Assembly: GCA_037501455.1 (NCBI GenBank)
Contig: CM074862.1
Coordinates: 78,580,501-78,644,500 of the forward strand
DNA from: Lantana camara
Taxonomy: Eukaryota; Streptophyta; Magnoliopsida; Lamiales; Verbenaceae
DNA: 64,000 bases
Direction: 5' to 3'
Positions 1 to 9,928 of the stretch are shown here, piece after piece. A program made the translations under genes and the position numbers. The stretch's first letter is position 1; every line of letters begins with the position of its first letter. The notes under the pieces are model-generated. The model had not been told where the DNA came from. It saw nothing but the letters and a program-made list of their open reading frames with translations, and did not search any database.

Positions 1-2
1 TT

Positions 3-442
3 TACTTTAAGAAAAACGAGTTGGCGTTTGTGTACAAGGATGAACACGAACCAATGTGGTTCCATCTATAAAAAACTTTTAACCCGCGGGCTGAAAGGGA
101 GATAATGATTGAGCGCCCCAAAGTCTACTCGTCCAGGATAGAGCTCGACGATGCTCTGATTGATAAAGGTTCAAAGAGAATATTGGTAAATTAAGTTTTC
201 TCCTAATAAAATGATGTTTAATAGATAAAATCTTTATTTTTCAGGACTTCCATCGCAACCAAATGTGGTTTCGACTCGTACACAGACTAGGACCGGACCA
301 GCTATCGGGGAGTGATTTTCCTGGTTATCTGCTACCAAAACCACCTCCAAGATTTTGGAGGGGTAAAAGAGAAGAAGGGGCTAGCTCAAACCAAAGCTCC
401 AAGGGGTCATGTCCTTCTACCAATGAATCAAGAGAAATCTAG
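3..442 (+). pseudogene. Possible 3'-terminal exons of an unrecognised host gene (broken or mis-spliced)
   Basis: One frame reads 3-68, meets a TAA at 69-71, then stays open from 72 to 185. A GT at 186 and an AG at 243-244 bound a 59-bp AT-rich candidate intron. The frame continues in phase from 245 to a TAG at 440-442 (66 codons). Over 100 codons around a well-formed small intron, with a charged, non-repetitive composition (for example ERPKVYSSRIELDD and PKPPPRFWRGKREEG), suggest true coding sequence. The TAA means a pseudogene, a wrong exon boundary, or a gene that ends at 71 with an intron in its 3' UTR. I do not recognise the family. The 5' part lies outside the window. Confidence 0.3.
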
Positions 443-982
443 TAGATAATATTGAGTTTAGTTTTCAAAGTTTCCCTTAAGTGTGCATCTGCACACACAC
501 TTCCCGTTTAAATTCTATTTTCAGCTTGTTTTAAGACCACAAAATGATGTAATCCCTATTGGATTTTGTATCATACTACTATTTCCAATTTTACAATGGA
601 ACTCTGCAATTACCAAGTAAACTCCATAATACAAAAATAAGCGGCAACAAAGTACCACAGTTATTTAATTGCAAACAACATCCTAACATGGCAACAACTA
701 CAACTAGGAACCCTACTTCAGCAAAAAAAGCATCGCGATAAACAAGAAGACAAAACAAGAAAAGCAAACGACACAACCAACCAGCAAACAACATCCAAGC
801 ACAACACGAGAATTGATATCGACATTGTTGCGATTACCAAAAGAGGTCGGGATAAGGTTACCAATAGATGTTTCGCAAAGAACCTAAGATTCGCCGACTT
901 CACTATGATCGTCTGCTTTTAACAGAGGGGCCCTTTCCCACAACCAAAGTAAGTGGACTTATTGGGTTTACAATCTAAAACC
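443..982. other. Non-coding stretch, nothing recognised
   Basis: AT-rich sequence without a convincing ORF, splice pattern or repeat boundary. If 3-442 is a real gene end, the first few hundred bases could be its 3' UTR and downstream region. Confidence 0.4.
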
Positions 983-1126
983 TCATTATTAAGTACTAGG
1001 TACTGACGTAAATCTCGGTATTGTTCATCCCAAACGGAATCAACCCAAATAAACTTATTATTAGGTACTAGGTACTGACGTAAATCTCGGTATTGTTCAT
1101 CCCAAACGGAATCAACCCAAATAAAC
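983..1126. repeat. 72-bp direct tandem duplication
   Basis: Two nearly identical 72-bp units, 983-1054 and 1055-1126. They share the core TACTAGGTACTGACG (994 and 1066) and run through to CAACCCAAATAAACT. They differ at only a few bases near the start of each unit. No gene is associated. Confidence 0.85.
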
Positions 1127-1832
1127 TAACGACGATGCTCCTCTTTCAACGGGCATATATAGTAATACTTGCCCGGAAATTTAGCATTTCTCCCAGCACA
1201 TCAAAAATTCATCAATCCTTTTCCACAGCAGCAAGGCAAAGTGAATTGACGCAACATCTGCATAACAAAATTAATATGATATATTATTGAAGAACATCTT
1301 GTATTAATCTGAAGGAGAAATCTGTGGCTGGATATACCTCACGCAGTCGGGGATGCCTCGATGAAAGAAAGGGGAAAATTTGAGATTTCTCTGTAGATGG
1401 AAGAGACGGGAAGAAGACTTCTATCCATTACCTTATTACATATCACAAATACCTATGAAGGGCATTTTGGTATTTTACACCATAAATACTTAAGAAAACA
1501 AGAAAAGTAAACAAGTCAAAGTAGTTTTCTTCCAAAAAAAGTGGACTACACAAAAGAACAAGTAAACAAAGAAAATTGGCATATATTGTAACTACACCAA
1601 CTCGCAGAAACATGACTGCCAAAAACCATCATAGGAAAAGTAAACGAGGCATCAAATTTTTTGTTTGCTTTCCATGCGCATTAGGCAGATAACAGTATAT
1701 TATGAAGTGGTTTACTTGAAAGTTTTGCAAACCAATGGGTTAGAATTTCGAAAATGAAAAAAATAATTAAATTCTCAAATCTTACATAATGAACTTAACT
1801 ACATTGTTTTATTTGACAGTATAATACATCAA
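1127..1832. other. Non-coding stretch, nothing recognised
   Basis: AT-rich sequence with only short ORFs and no recognisable protein. The minus strand around 1440-1290 has pyrimidine-rich text like a plant 5' UTR, but no coding exon could be connected to it. Confidence 0.35.
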
Positions 1833-1960
1833 TGTTGGGAAAAAATTCTTTTCTAGTCCTATTAGATTAGGATTGGAAGAAAGTTAGTCCTAAAATATTC
1901 ATATATCCAAAATTGATGCCATAAGATTGAAAAAATGGACAGATAACATCCTTCTGTTAA
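1833..1960 (+). repeat. Left arm of a diverged inverted repeat (partner 11968-12058)
   Basis: This stretch contains TCTAGTCCTATTAGATTAGG, AAGTTAGTCC and a block ending ACATCCTTCTGTTAA. The reverse complement of 11968-12058 carries the same blocks in the same order. They could be terminal inverted repeats of an old element into which the copia element inserted, or two unrelated copies of a dispersed repeat. No clear target duplication was found at the outer ends. Confidence 0.45.
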
Positions 1961-2669
1961 AAAATAAATGGAAATTCCATGTGATAATTACATGTCTGTT
2001 AGTCGACATTATTTGGGTTCTTTGACTTACTTTTTTCGTGACCCTTTTCACACTTATTAATAAAAAAAAATTCTCCCAAATTTTCTAATAAAAATCTCCC
2101 CAAAGTCCCTTAGGTTTTAAGATGAACGAAAAGTTCCTCCAGACCTAAAATTCGCGAACACTTTTCTCTCTCACGTTATGATGCTAGGGAATATACACCA
2201 AGGAAATCATTGAAAAATTATGATAATGTCATCGATTTTGTGAAGGATTAAATGAAACACTTAAATTATTGATCAAAATATTGAGTAAAATATGGATAGG
2301 GGCATGCCATGGTTTATTGTCGATGAAGAAAGCTTTTGTATCATTTATACCACTAAGACAAATTAATAAGAGCACAATGCAATTTAGTCTAGAGATTTAT
2401 CTCCGATCCGAACATAAAGGTTAAGGAATACTTCTGGCATAATAAAAAAAATGAAAAAAAATATGATATGCAGACAAATGATCGAAGTGTTAATAAAAAA
2501 AAAAACAACACAAAATTGACCGTAATTAAAATTAAAATGATCATTTTAATGTTTTGGATTAGATTTTGTCTGTATCATTGATGGACAACTGGTTGGTTTT
2601 GATTTTTCACTTGATACTATTAATGTTATGGACAACTTTATATATGTCATAGTTTGTCAATAAAATAGG
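1961..2669. other. Non-coding AT-rich stretch, nothing recognised
   Basis: AT-rich DNA with several A-homopolymers and no supportable gene. Positions 2661-2669 (TAAAATAGG) are the left target duplication of the MITE that follows. Confidence 0.4.
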
Positions 2670-2985
2670 GGGATAAATATTTTTTGCAATCCGAACTATG
2701 CCCATTTTCGTAATTTACCATCCAAACAAACTTTCATCATAAACCGCCATCCAATCTTTGCATTTATAATAAACCGCCATCTAAACCTTTTTTTTTTTTT
2801 TTGTGGTTTTGGGAAAAAAATTTGACACGTGGCATTTCTATAAAACATACACGTCACACCAAAACCACCTTTAGATGGCGGTTTGTTACAAATGCAAAGA
2901 TTGGATGGCGGTTTGCAATGAAAGTTTGTTTGGATGGTAAATTGCAAAAATGGGCATAGTTCGGATAACAAAAAATATTTATCCC
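2670..2985. mobile_element. Mutator-type MITE, 316 bp, with 9-bp target duplication
   Basis: The ends form long terminal inverted repeats starting GGGATAAATATTTTTTG; the left arm (about 2670-2775) matches the reverse complement of the right arm (about 2870-2985) at most positions. The same 9 bp, TAAAATAGG, flank the element at 2661-2669 and 2986-2994. A 9-bp target duplication with long TIRs is the hallmark of Mutator-like elements. The short ORF inside is a by-product of the arms; no transposase is present, so mobility would have needed an autonomous relative. Confidence 0.85.
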
Positions 2986-3205
2986 TAAAATAGGTAAATT
3001 TAAGTTACATTTGTTGATTAATATTTTTTATTTATTTATTAGCATCATACAGTTATTAACACATGTTGTATCATCTTATTTATTATTAAGCTTAATTGTT
3101 ATATAGAAATATATAATTAAGCATTATCTAATCGGTAAGTTTAATTATGTTGTGTAGATTGTGTAAAACATGTGTCATATTTATAGGATGAAAAGTGGTA
3201 TATTT

Positions 3206-5202
3206 TGTTGGAAAACACGGAAGAGTTGAGCAGCGGAAGTTTAAAATTTTCCAAAAGTTTAATTGTTATCTTGCAATTTTTGTATCGTATCGTAGGGTGT
3301 TTAGAAACTTACAAAGGTAGAAGCTTTCTAGTGATGTCGTTACCGCCTAACGAACACCCTTCAAGCGAAATCCCTCGAACGGCCTTCGAATTAGACTCCA
3401 AAGTAGAAGCCCTCCAAAGCGTATCCACACCAGTCCTAAAACACGATCAAGCGAGTGAGAATGCTAGTTTTATGGCTTAAGTTAGGATAGGATTTTTACT
3501 TTGAAAACTTTTCTTTTGGATTTTCTCAAAAACTTAACACTTCTCGAGTGTTGGTCTAAAGAGTAAAAGAAGCACCACCCCTAGTATAAATACTAGGTGG
3601 TTCAAACTCCCCTAGGGTTCCCAAACCTAGTGGGCTTTGATTTCTTGCTCACTAATTAACTCATTTAATTATTTAATTTAATTGGAATAATAAATTCTTA
3701 ACTTATTCTCCAAGTCTTGCAAGAGATGTCTTCTCACTCCTACAATAGAAAGTTTGACTTTTCTACTTTCTTAAAGTCAAAAGTCAATATTCAATAAATA
3801 ATTTAATTCCCAATTAATTATTTATTAGGTTAAGTTTATTTGAGAATAGTCTTAACAATTAATTCAAAATTAATTAAAAGACCAAACTTAATTAATTATA
3901 ATTTAATTAATTAATTCTAGAAAAGAATTCACGTATGAAATAAATCACACGAGCGAGGCCACGCGTGAAGCCACGTATGCGTGACACGTGGTAGCCACGT
4001 TGACCGTGTGATGACACGTGGCAAGAGTCACGTTTACATGACACGTGGCAAGAGTCACGTTTTAAGCCTCGTTTCGATCAATTATTTTGATCATTCGTTA
4101 ATCATATTAACATCCTACCGTAACCCTCGTATTCTGGCATTTGTGTGTGACCCTTTAGGTTCATTATTTGATTAGCAGTGACAGTAATTAATTAATTGCC
4201 TAATTAATTAATCACTTCGCAGATCACACTACCGTAATCTAGCAATGGGTGTGTGACCCCTAACCGAATAACGAAATGAATCAAAGAACCTTTCAGTCAA
4301 TGACAATCAGTGAAATACGATCCTCCTACAACTCCATCTCTCAATCAAGAACTAAAGCATAGGAATATTCTCAGAGCCTAAATATTCTTGATCTTTGAAG
4401 TTAAGTTCGTTTCATATCCATTTCGATCTCAATTCTAGAAAACCCCATTTTCTAGATGTCTTGATCTTTTATCCACCTTGGCCAAGGGTTTAATGTTTAA
4501 TGGACTACGAACAACTTAATCAGTAAGAGATCATTCTTGTTCATAACAAGTGTAGGTCCTTTATCGATTTTACTAATTCTACATATGCCACTTATGTAAT
4601 CCCAATATAGGCCGTGGTTCAGGTGGCTATATGGAGACACCCTTTTGAGCTTATATCAAAGATTACAGAGTTAGCTCATATGAGACATTACAGAATCTCA
4701 AGTCTAAGGATTAATGAATCACGTCATTGACCTGTGAGATATTTCCTAATCTGGAAGTTTCTGAAAACTTCCTTTCCCATTTAGGAATGTTCTCACGCGG
4801 GACATATCAGTGATGAAGTTCTTGTAACAATCACCCTTATATATTATGAACGCATCAACGCATGCACTCATCACTCCATGAAACTGAGTGATCCTTCAAA
4901 AGGACATAATCACATAAGCAAGTCTCAGCAGAGTCAAGGTCGACACTCCCACTATCTATCAGACTCATTGACTTGGAGAAGTTTCTAATCCTCGCTTATG
5001 GAGTTAAGAACTTGTTTCATGTATCGTTCCCATAAGGGCAAAGTTCTTAACAGTCTCATCGGATTAGGGGAGTTCAAAACATGCAAAGCACAGTCAACCC
5101 AAACAGACATAAATAAGCACATAAAGAAGTGATTGCCCATGAACAAAATCATCTCGTTTATTATTCAAAGACTGTTTGTGATTTTACAAGAAAATATTAA
5201 AG
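3206..5202 (-). repeat. Copia 3' LTR, lacking its first 34 bp
   Basis: Aligns by eye along its whole length with 9929-11884. On the plus strand it begins TGTTGGAAAACAC; it stops matching at AAAG (5199-5202), where the partner continues for 34 more bases to ...CCTAACA. It carries three G-box CACGTG hexamers (3985, 4015, 4042), against two in the partner, through local duplication of a GACACGTGGC segment. Confidence 0.9.
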
Positions 5203-5453
5203 TCTACGCCTGGTCTTTGAGTGAAACCTTTAGCAACTAATCTTGCTTTAAAGGCTGCCATGCTTTCATCTTCTCCAAGCTTGCGCTTATATATCCATTT
5301 GCACCCTATGGGCCTGATCCCATCAGGTGGATCAACTAAGGTCCAAACTTGATTAGAGTGCATAGAATCCATTTCGGATTTCATTGCTTCTTTCCACTGT
5401 TCAGAGTTCGAATCTAACAGTGCCTCCTCATAAGTTAATGGATCGTTATCCAT
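5203..5453 (-). pseudogene. Copia reverse transcriptase, N-terminal fragment only
   Basis: About 83 residues match the start of the copia RT domain: EALLDSNSEQWKEAM, a WTLVDPPDG segment, and GCKWIYKRKLGEDESMAAF followed by KARLVAKGFTQRPGVDF. In the family this leads into the palm domain with YVDD and then RNase H. Here the reading runs straight into the 3' LTR at about 5202, so all catalytic residues are lost. The fragment is in a different frame from gag and protease. Short homology (AAAG) at the junction suggests a deletion by illegitimate recombination. Confidence 0.85.
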
Positions 5454-6226
5454 TTGAGATATTTGGTGGAGAAAACCATACCATCTCTCTGGTTGTCTAG
5501 GAATACGTTGAAAACGTCATACTAGAGGAGGTTTACGTGTGTATCACTCTCTGTGATTGGCTAAGGGACGTTAGTCTCCGAACTTGGCATGGGACCTTGG
5601 TCTCGAACTTCTTCGAGTTTTGCGCTCTTGCCTTTCTTTTCTTTAAGGAATGAGTCCTCAAGAAAAGTAGCATTTCTTGACACAAAGACGTTTTGTTCAA
5701 GAGGATCATATAAATAATATCCTATTGACTCTTTAGGATATCCTATGAAGTTATCTCCCACTATCCTCTTCAAGTAAGCAGGACAACCCCAAATTCTTAG
5801 GTAAGAATAATTAGGGATTTTGCCGAACCACATTTCAAATAGGGTCTTTTTGTAGAGATTTGGAGGGAACAAGATTCAGAATCTTAACTGCTGATTCTAG
5901 GGCATAACCCCAGAATGAAGGTAGCAATTCAGTGAAACTCATCTTGGAATGAACCATATCAAGTAAGGTTCTGTTCCTTCTCTCCAAAACTCCATTTAAC
6001 TGAGGAGTTCCCGGAGGAGTCCACTGAGAGATAATTCCATTATCTCTGAGATGACTAAGGAATTCGTCACTTAGATACTCACCACCTCGATCAGATCAAA
6101 GTGCCTTAATCTTATTACCGGTTTGGTTCTCAACCTCCTTTTGAAATTCCAAGAATTTGTCAGAGGCTTCGGATTTATACTTCATTAAGTACACATAACC
6201 AAAACGACTAAAGTCGTCTATGAAGG
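5454..6226 (-). pseudogene. Copia integrase core and C-terminal region, frameshifted
   Basis: Reading leftwards from 6226 in a shifted frame gives copia integrase core text (TFIDDFSRFGYVYL), then SDRGGEYLSDEFLSHLRDNG, a TPPGTPQLNGVLERRNRTLL segment carrying the catalytic Glu, and a PSFWGYALE motif. The frame changes again near 5875. The 5872-5561 stretch encodes the conserved post-core block with YLRIWGCPAYLKR and GYYLYDPLEQNVFVSRNATF. At least two frameshifts and further stops make it non-functional. Confidence 0.8.
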
Positions 6227-6868
6227 TTATGAATACTGATGATTGTTTCTCGTACTTACACTAAGTGGTCCACAAACATCAGTATGGATTAAATCCAATA
6301 CTTTAGTGGCACGTTCCACTTTACCATTAAATGGAGTTTTGGCAATCTTTCCTTTAAGACATGATTCACAATGAGTTAACTTAAGTTCATTATCGTAGAA
6401 TGATCCTAAATTAGTTAACTTAGCAATCCTGTCTTTGGAAACGTGGCCTAATCGTGTGTACCATAAAGAAGCCGAGATCTTGTCATCTCTTTTGCATTTG
6501 TTTAATTGTTGTATATTCAGAATATTAGTGTCTTTAGTTGTATAAAGTCCATTAGATAATGTACCAAGTAAAACGGAAGTTTTATTCTTCTTAAGATAAA
6601 AGTTTCCATTTCTAGAAAAAGTCTCAAAACCTTCACAATCAAGTATTGGAATGGAAATGATATTACGAATAATAGAAGGTACATAAAGGACTTTGTTCAA
6701 AACTAAAGTAAAGACACCTAAATCTAATCTACATGTCCCAATGGCTTGAGCTTGAACGCTTGATCCATTCCCAACCTTCAAGACGTATTCTCCTCCTTCA
6801 AGCTACCAAACCTCATTTAGCATCTGTACATCATTACAGATATAAGCTCCACAACCGGTATCAAGTAC
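6227..6868 (-). pseudogene. Copia protease remnant and GAG-pre-integrase domain
   Basis: Immediately after the gag stop, in the same frame, is a short protease-like site with LDTGCGAYIC, then another stop, then the open run 6781-6227. That run has a KVGNGSSVQA start, a long beta-rich middle (LYVPSIIRNIISIPIL) and the zinc-binding GAG-pre-integrase motif: LWYTRLGHVSKDRI with CESCLKGKIAKTPF, followed by LIHTDVCGPL, whose Asp is the first residue of the integrase DDE triad. The frame is lost at 6227, just before the rest of the integrase core. Confidence 0.85.
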
Positions 6869-7732
6869 CTAAGAATTAGAATCAATAGATAGACTTATTT
6901 CAACAATAAATGCACCTTTCTTTAGAGTATCCTTATACTCTTGGCAGTTCCTCTTCCAATGCCCTTTCTTGCCACAATGGTGGCAAACGTCCTCTCTCTG
7001 ATCCCTTTTCTTCTTGGTCTTTCTCTTTTTAACCCCTCCATCAGGTTTAAAAGATCCCTTCTTCTTGGGAACTTTCTTCCATTTGCCTTTGGAAGGCCTA
7101 GAAGAGGAAGTGACCATGATTACCTTATGATCTTTCTTTATCGTGTCTTCAGCAGTCACAAGTTGACTAATCAACTCAGCTACTGTAGTATGAGGACGAT
7201 TCATGTTGAAGTTTAACACGAAAGGATTAAATGATGGTGGAAGCGATGCGAGCAACAAATCCACAGCGAGTTCTTCACTCAGTGGCAATTCCATGGAGGT
7301 CAGTTTCTCATTCAAAGCAAGAAACTTGAGACCGTGCTCATGGATACTTGTACCTTCTTTCATCCTGAGATGAAAGAGCTCCTTAGAGGTGTTGTACCTT
7401 AGAACACGCTCTTTGGGGCGGTACAATTGTTCGAGATGGACATAAATATCTCAAGCGTTTTCCATAGACTTATGTTGCCTTTGCATATCCGGAGACATGT
7501 TGGCCAACATGAGGCAACGGGCTTGAAGATTATCTCCAGACCATTTCGTGATCGCATCTCTTTTGGCCCGGGTCGGAGCCTTGCCTTCAGCGACAGGCTC
7601 TCTCTCGAAGAGAATATATTTTCTCTTTTCAGAATCTAAAACTATCATTAGATTCCGAAGTCAATCAGAGTAATTGGGCCCCGTCAACTTGTTTGATTCG
7701 AGGATGGATACCAAAGGGTTTTTGGTTGCCAT
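6869..7732 (-). pseudogene. Copia gag with zinc knuckle, interrupted by stops
   Basis: The frame starts at an ATG at 7732 (MATKNPLVSILESNKLTGPN). It continues in one frame to a TAG at 6869-6871, about 287 codons, with in-frame TGA stops at 7661-7663 and 7448-7450, both at positions where the family usually has Trp. Later parts show the gag helical domain (GLKFLALNEKLTSMELPL, LLLASLPPSF), a Lys-rich linker and one CCHC zinc knuckle, CHHCGKKGHWKRNC. Gag forms the cytoplasmic virus-like particle and binds element RNA; this copy cannot make a full-length product. Confidence 0.88.
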
Positions 7733-7934
7733 TTCAGAATGTAGAGAATCACAGAACTACAACCTAAATGGAAAAACATAGAAATCATGAGCATGCTGAA
7801 TAATAACGATTACATATTATCAAGGTCTTTAGAAATATGTTCTCCCACTGTTTTCAGAAGGTCTATAAATCCCTAACGACCTTAGACGAAACTTATTTTC
7901 TCAATGGGTACTAGGATCCCAAGCATTCTTAGTT

Positions 7935-8265
7935 TTGGACCCACGACTCATGAGACATCCAAAGGTCTAAGAATATTTATGTAGGTACGAATTGCCGATT
8001 CCATCCCATGGAATTCCAAGTAATATTTTTGCATCACTGATCTTTCAATCATGGACCCATAACTCGTGAGACATCCATATCTACTTCAGTGTTGAGCAGG
8101 ACCCATCAATCATAAGATCTCAACCAAACTTAGTCCGGAACGACCCACGACTCGTGAGACATCGCCCATTCTAAAATGGTCGAGAAATATTAATTATTTA
8201 AAGTAATTAATCAGGAAACTAAGAGTTAATAAGCTACACAAATTAGCCCACGACTCGTGAGACAG
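7935..8265 (-). repeat. Four dispersed copies of a small palindromic motif in the copia leader
   Basis: Copies of CCCACGACTCGTGAGACA, exact or with one or two changes, occur at about 7940, 8055, 8144 and 8248, spaced roughly 90-115 bp apart. The core CACGACTCGTG can fold into a short stem in RNA. Confidence 0.7.
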
Positions 8266-9369
8266 CAATTAGTTTCACTTATTAAGTCCTAAATCCTATT
8301 GATGGAATGCTAGGGATTTTATTACCGTGATAAAATACCTATTTATTCGAAATTGCTCAATATTTAATAAAGGGATTTTCGAATTTCCAGAGAGTTATCT
8401 AGAATGACCTCACCAACATATAATGTTATCCAAATTTTAATTGTCTTGTTTAATGCAGTTTCACATAAAATACATCACAGAAGCAATTAGCAGATAACAT
8501 GTCCTAGCATAATACTAATTATGAGATGATCATGGGTATCATATCTTATATGTAATTATGGGAGTCACTCCATAATCACTAGTTCTAACATTCATACCAC
8601 ATAAGACAGTTCATATCACATAGGGGTACTGAATTTAATGGAAAAACGCCCTATCTATTACATTTGATAGGAACCCTCCTAAACATTTTGAGGGGTCTTC
8701 TTATGGCCACCGTTCTTCAAGTGCTCCTTGTGGATCCTTCTTATTCCATGGGTGCTTGTCTCCAAAATGAAAAGAAAACCTCACTTCTAAGTTCTACTCT
8801 CTTTACATAAAGTAATATGGCTCAATTTTCATATTGGTCATACACAAATACACGAGGCATACCCCGGCCCAAAAACAATAATAAGGAAAGCCACATAATA
8901 AACACATAATAGTACGCACATAAGTAGGGCTTCAACCCCAATTAAAAACGCGCAACTATGGGTCTCCGACCCCAATTGAAATCATCCATGTGTAGAATTT
9001 AAAACATACATAAGACTAACCCATGATCACCTAAACCAGCATGCTTCCGCTTGAATTTAAATTTACCAATTAAATTTAAAATTCCCTTGACTTCAAGTTA
9101 CAATTAACTTAAGTAATTTGAATATAAGTTCATTATTCAAGAATTTATTCAAAATCGAACCCGGACCAATTTGACAAAAAATCTCAATTAATTCAAAATT
9201 AAATTTTGTCAAAATATCATTCAAAGTGATATTTATTATTTTCTCGAAAAATTAGAACTTGACTTTAATTAATAAAATCTAAAATTTTATAATTATTTCA
9301 AAAATAATTAATTTTAAAATAAAATCAAAAATTTTAAAACGAGATTTTAATGAAAACCGAAACACGAAA

Positions 9370-9675
9370 CAAAAATGTCAGCCCGGAACAGCCCAGCACG
9401 AGCAGGCTGTCTCGCACAGCCTTTCCAGGCAGCAACGGCATCGCCCACGCAGTTGCCTACACAGGCCGCACGCAAGCGTCGTGCGATGCAGCGCAGCTTC
9501 GCTGCGCGCACGGCTTACGCGAGGACGACCGATAGCGGGCAGGCGGTGGGCGGGCGTCCTGGGCGATGCGCGCGCAAGGCGAGCCTAGCACCACCGCCTA
9601 GGTGGGGCAGACTGAGCAGGGCAGCCCATACGCGTAATCGCACTTGGCTATGCCCCGTTTCGATTTTCGGTTTGT
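9370..9675. other. GC-rich island in the copia leader
   Basis: About 300 bp of visibly GC-rich DNA inside AT-rich surroundings. It includes a perfect hairpin at 9491-9507 (GCGCAGC, TTC loop, GCTGCGC). Overlapping ORFs here reflect the base composition; they show no domain. Confidence 0.7.
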
Positions 9676-9913
9676 AATTTCCAAAATTCAGAGTTTTAGT
9701 TTCGAATTAAAACAGTTCTAAACAAATCAGATTCAAAAAGCTTCAAAACCATATTTAAACGAAAACAGTTTTTCACGAATTTTCAAGAAACAGTATTGAT
9801 CCGACAGATTCGTTTTTAAACAAAAACCAAGAATACGTAACTTATACCCAAATTCAAGAATTTTTAGTCAAAATTCGTAAAGTAGTAAAGACACAATACG
9901 AACGTTGCAAGGT

Positions 9914-9926
9914 GGCTCTGATACCA
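9914..9926 (-). promoter_or_regulatory. Copia primer-binding site (initiator-Met tRNA)
   Basis: The minus strand reads TGGTATCAGAGCC, complementary to the 3' end of plant initiator tRNA-Met, starting 2 nt from the 5' LTR end (9929). It fixes the orientation of the element. Confidence 0.95.
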
Positions 9927-9928
9927 CT

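Larger units (their letters stand above)
7733..9913 (-). other. Copia leader (untranslated region between PBS and gag)
   Basis: About 2.2 kb between the PBS and the gag start, long for a copia leader. It has two notable parts. Between about 7935 and 8265 a phrase close to CCCACGACTCGTGAGACA recurs four times; its core CACGACTCGTG is self-complementary. From 9370 to 9675 there is a sharply GC-rich island. No leader ORF resembles a known protein. Confidence 0.6.

Noticed and set aside
9350..9677. Two overlapping ORFs in the copia leader GC island
   Set aside because: Open frames are expected in GC-rich DNA; they run opposite to the element and have no start context or domain.
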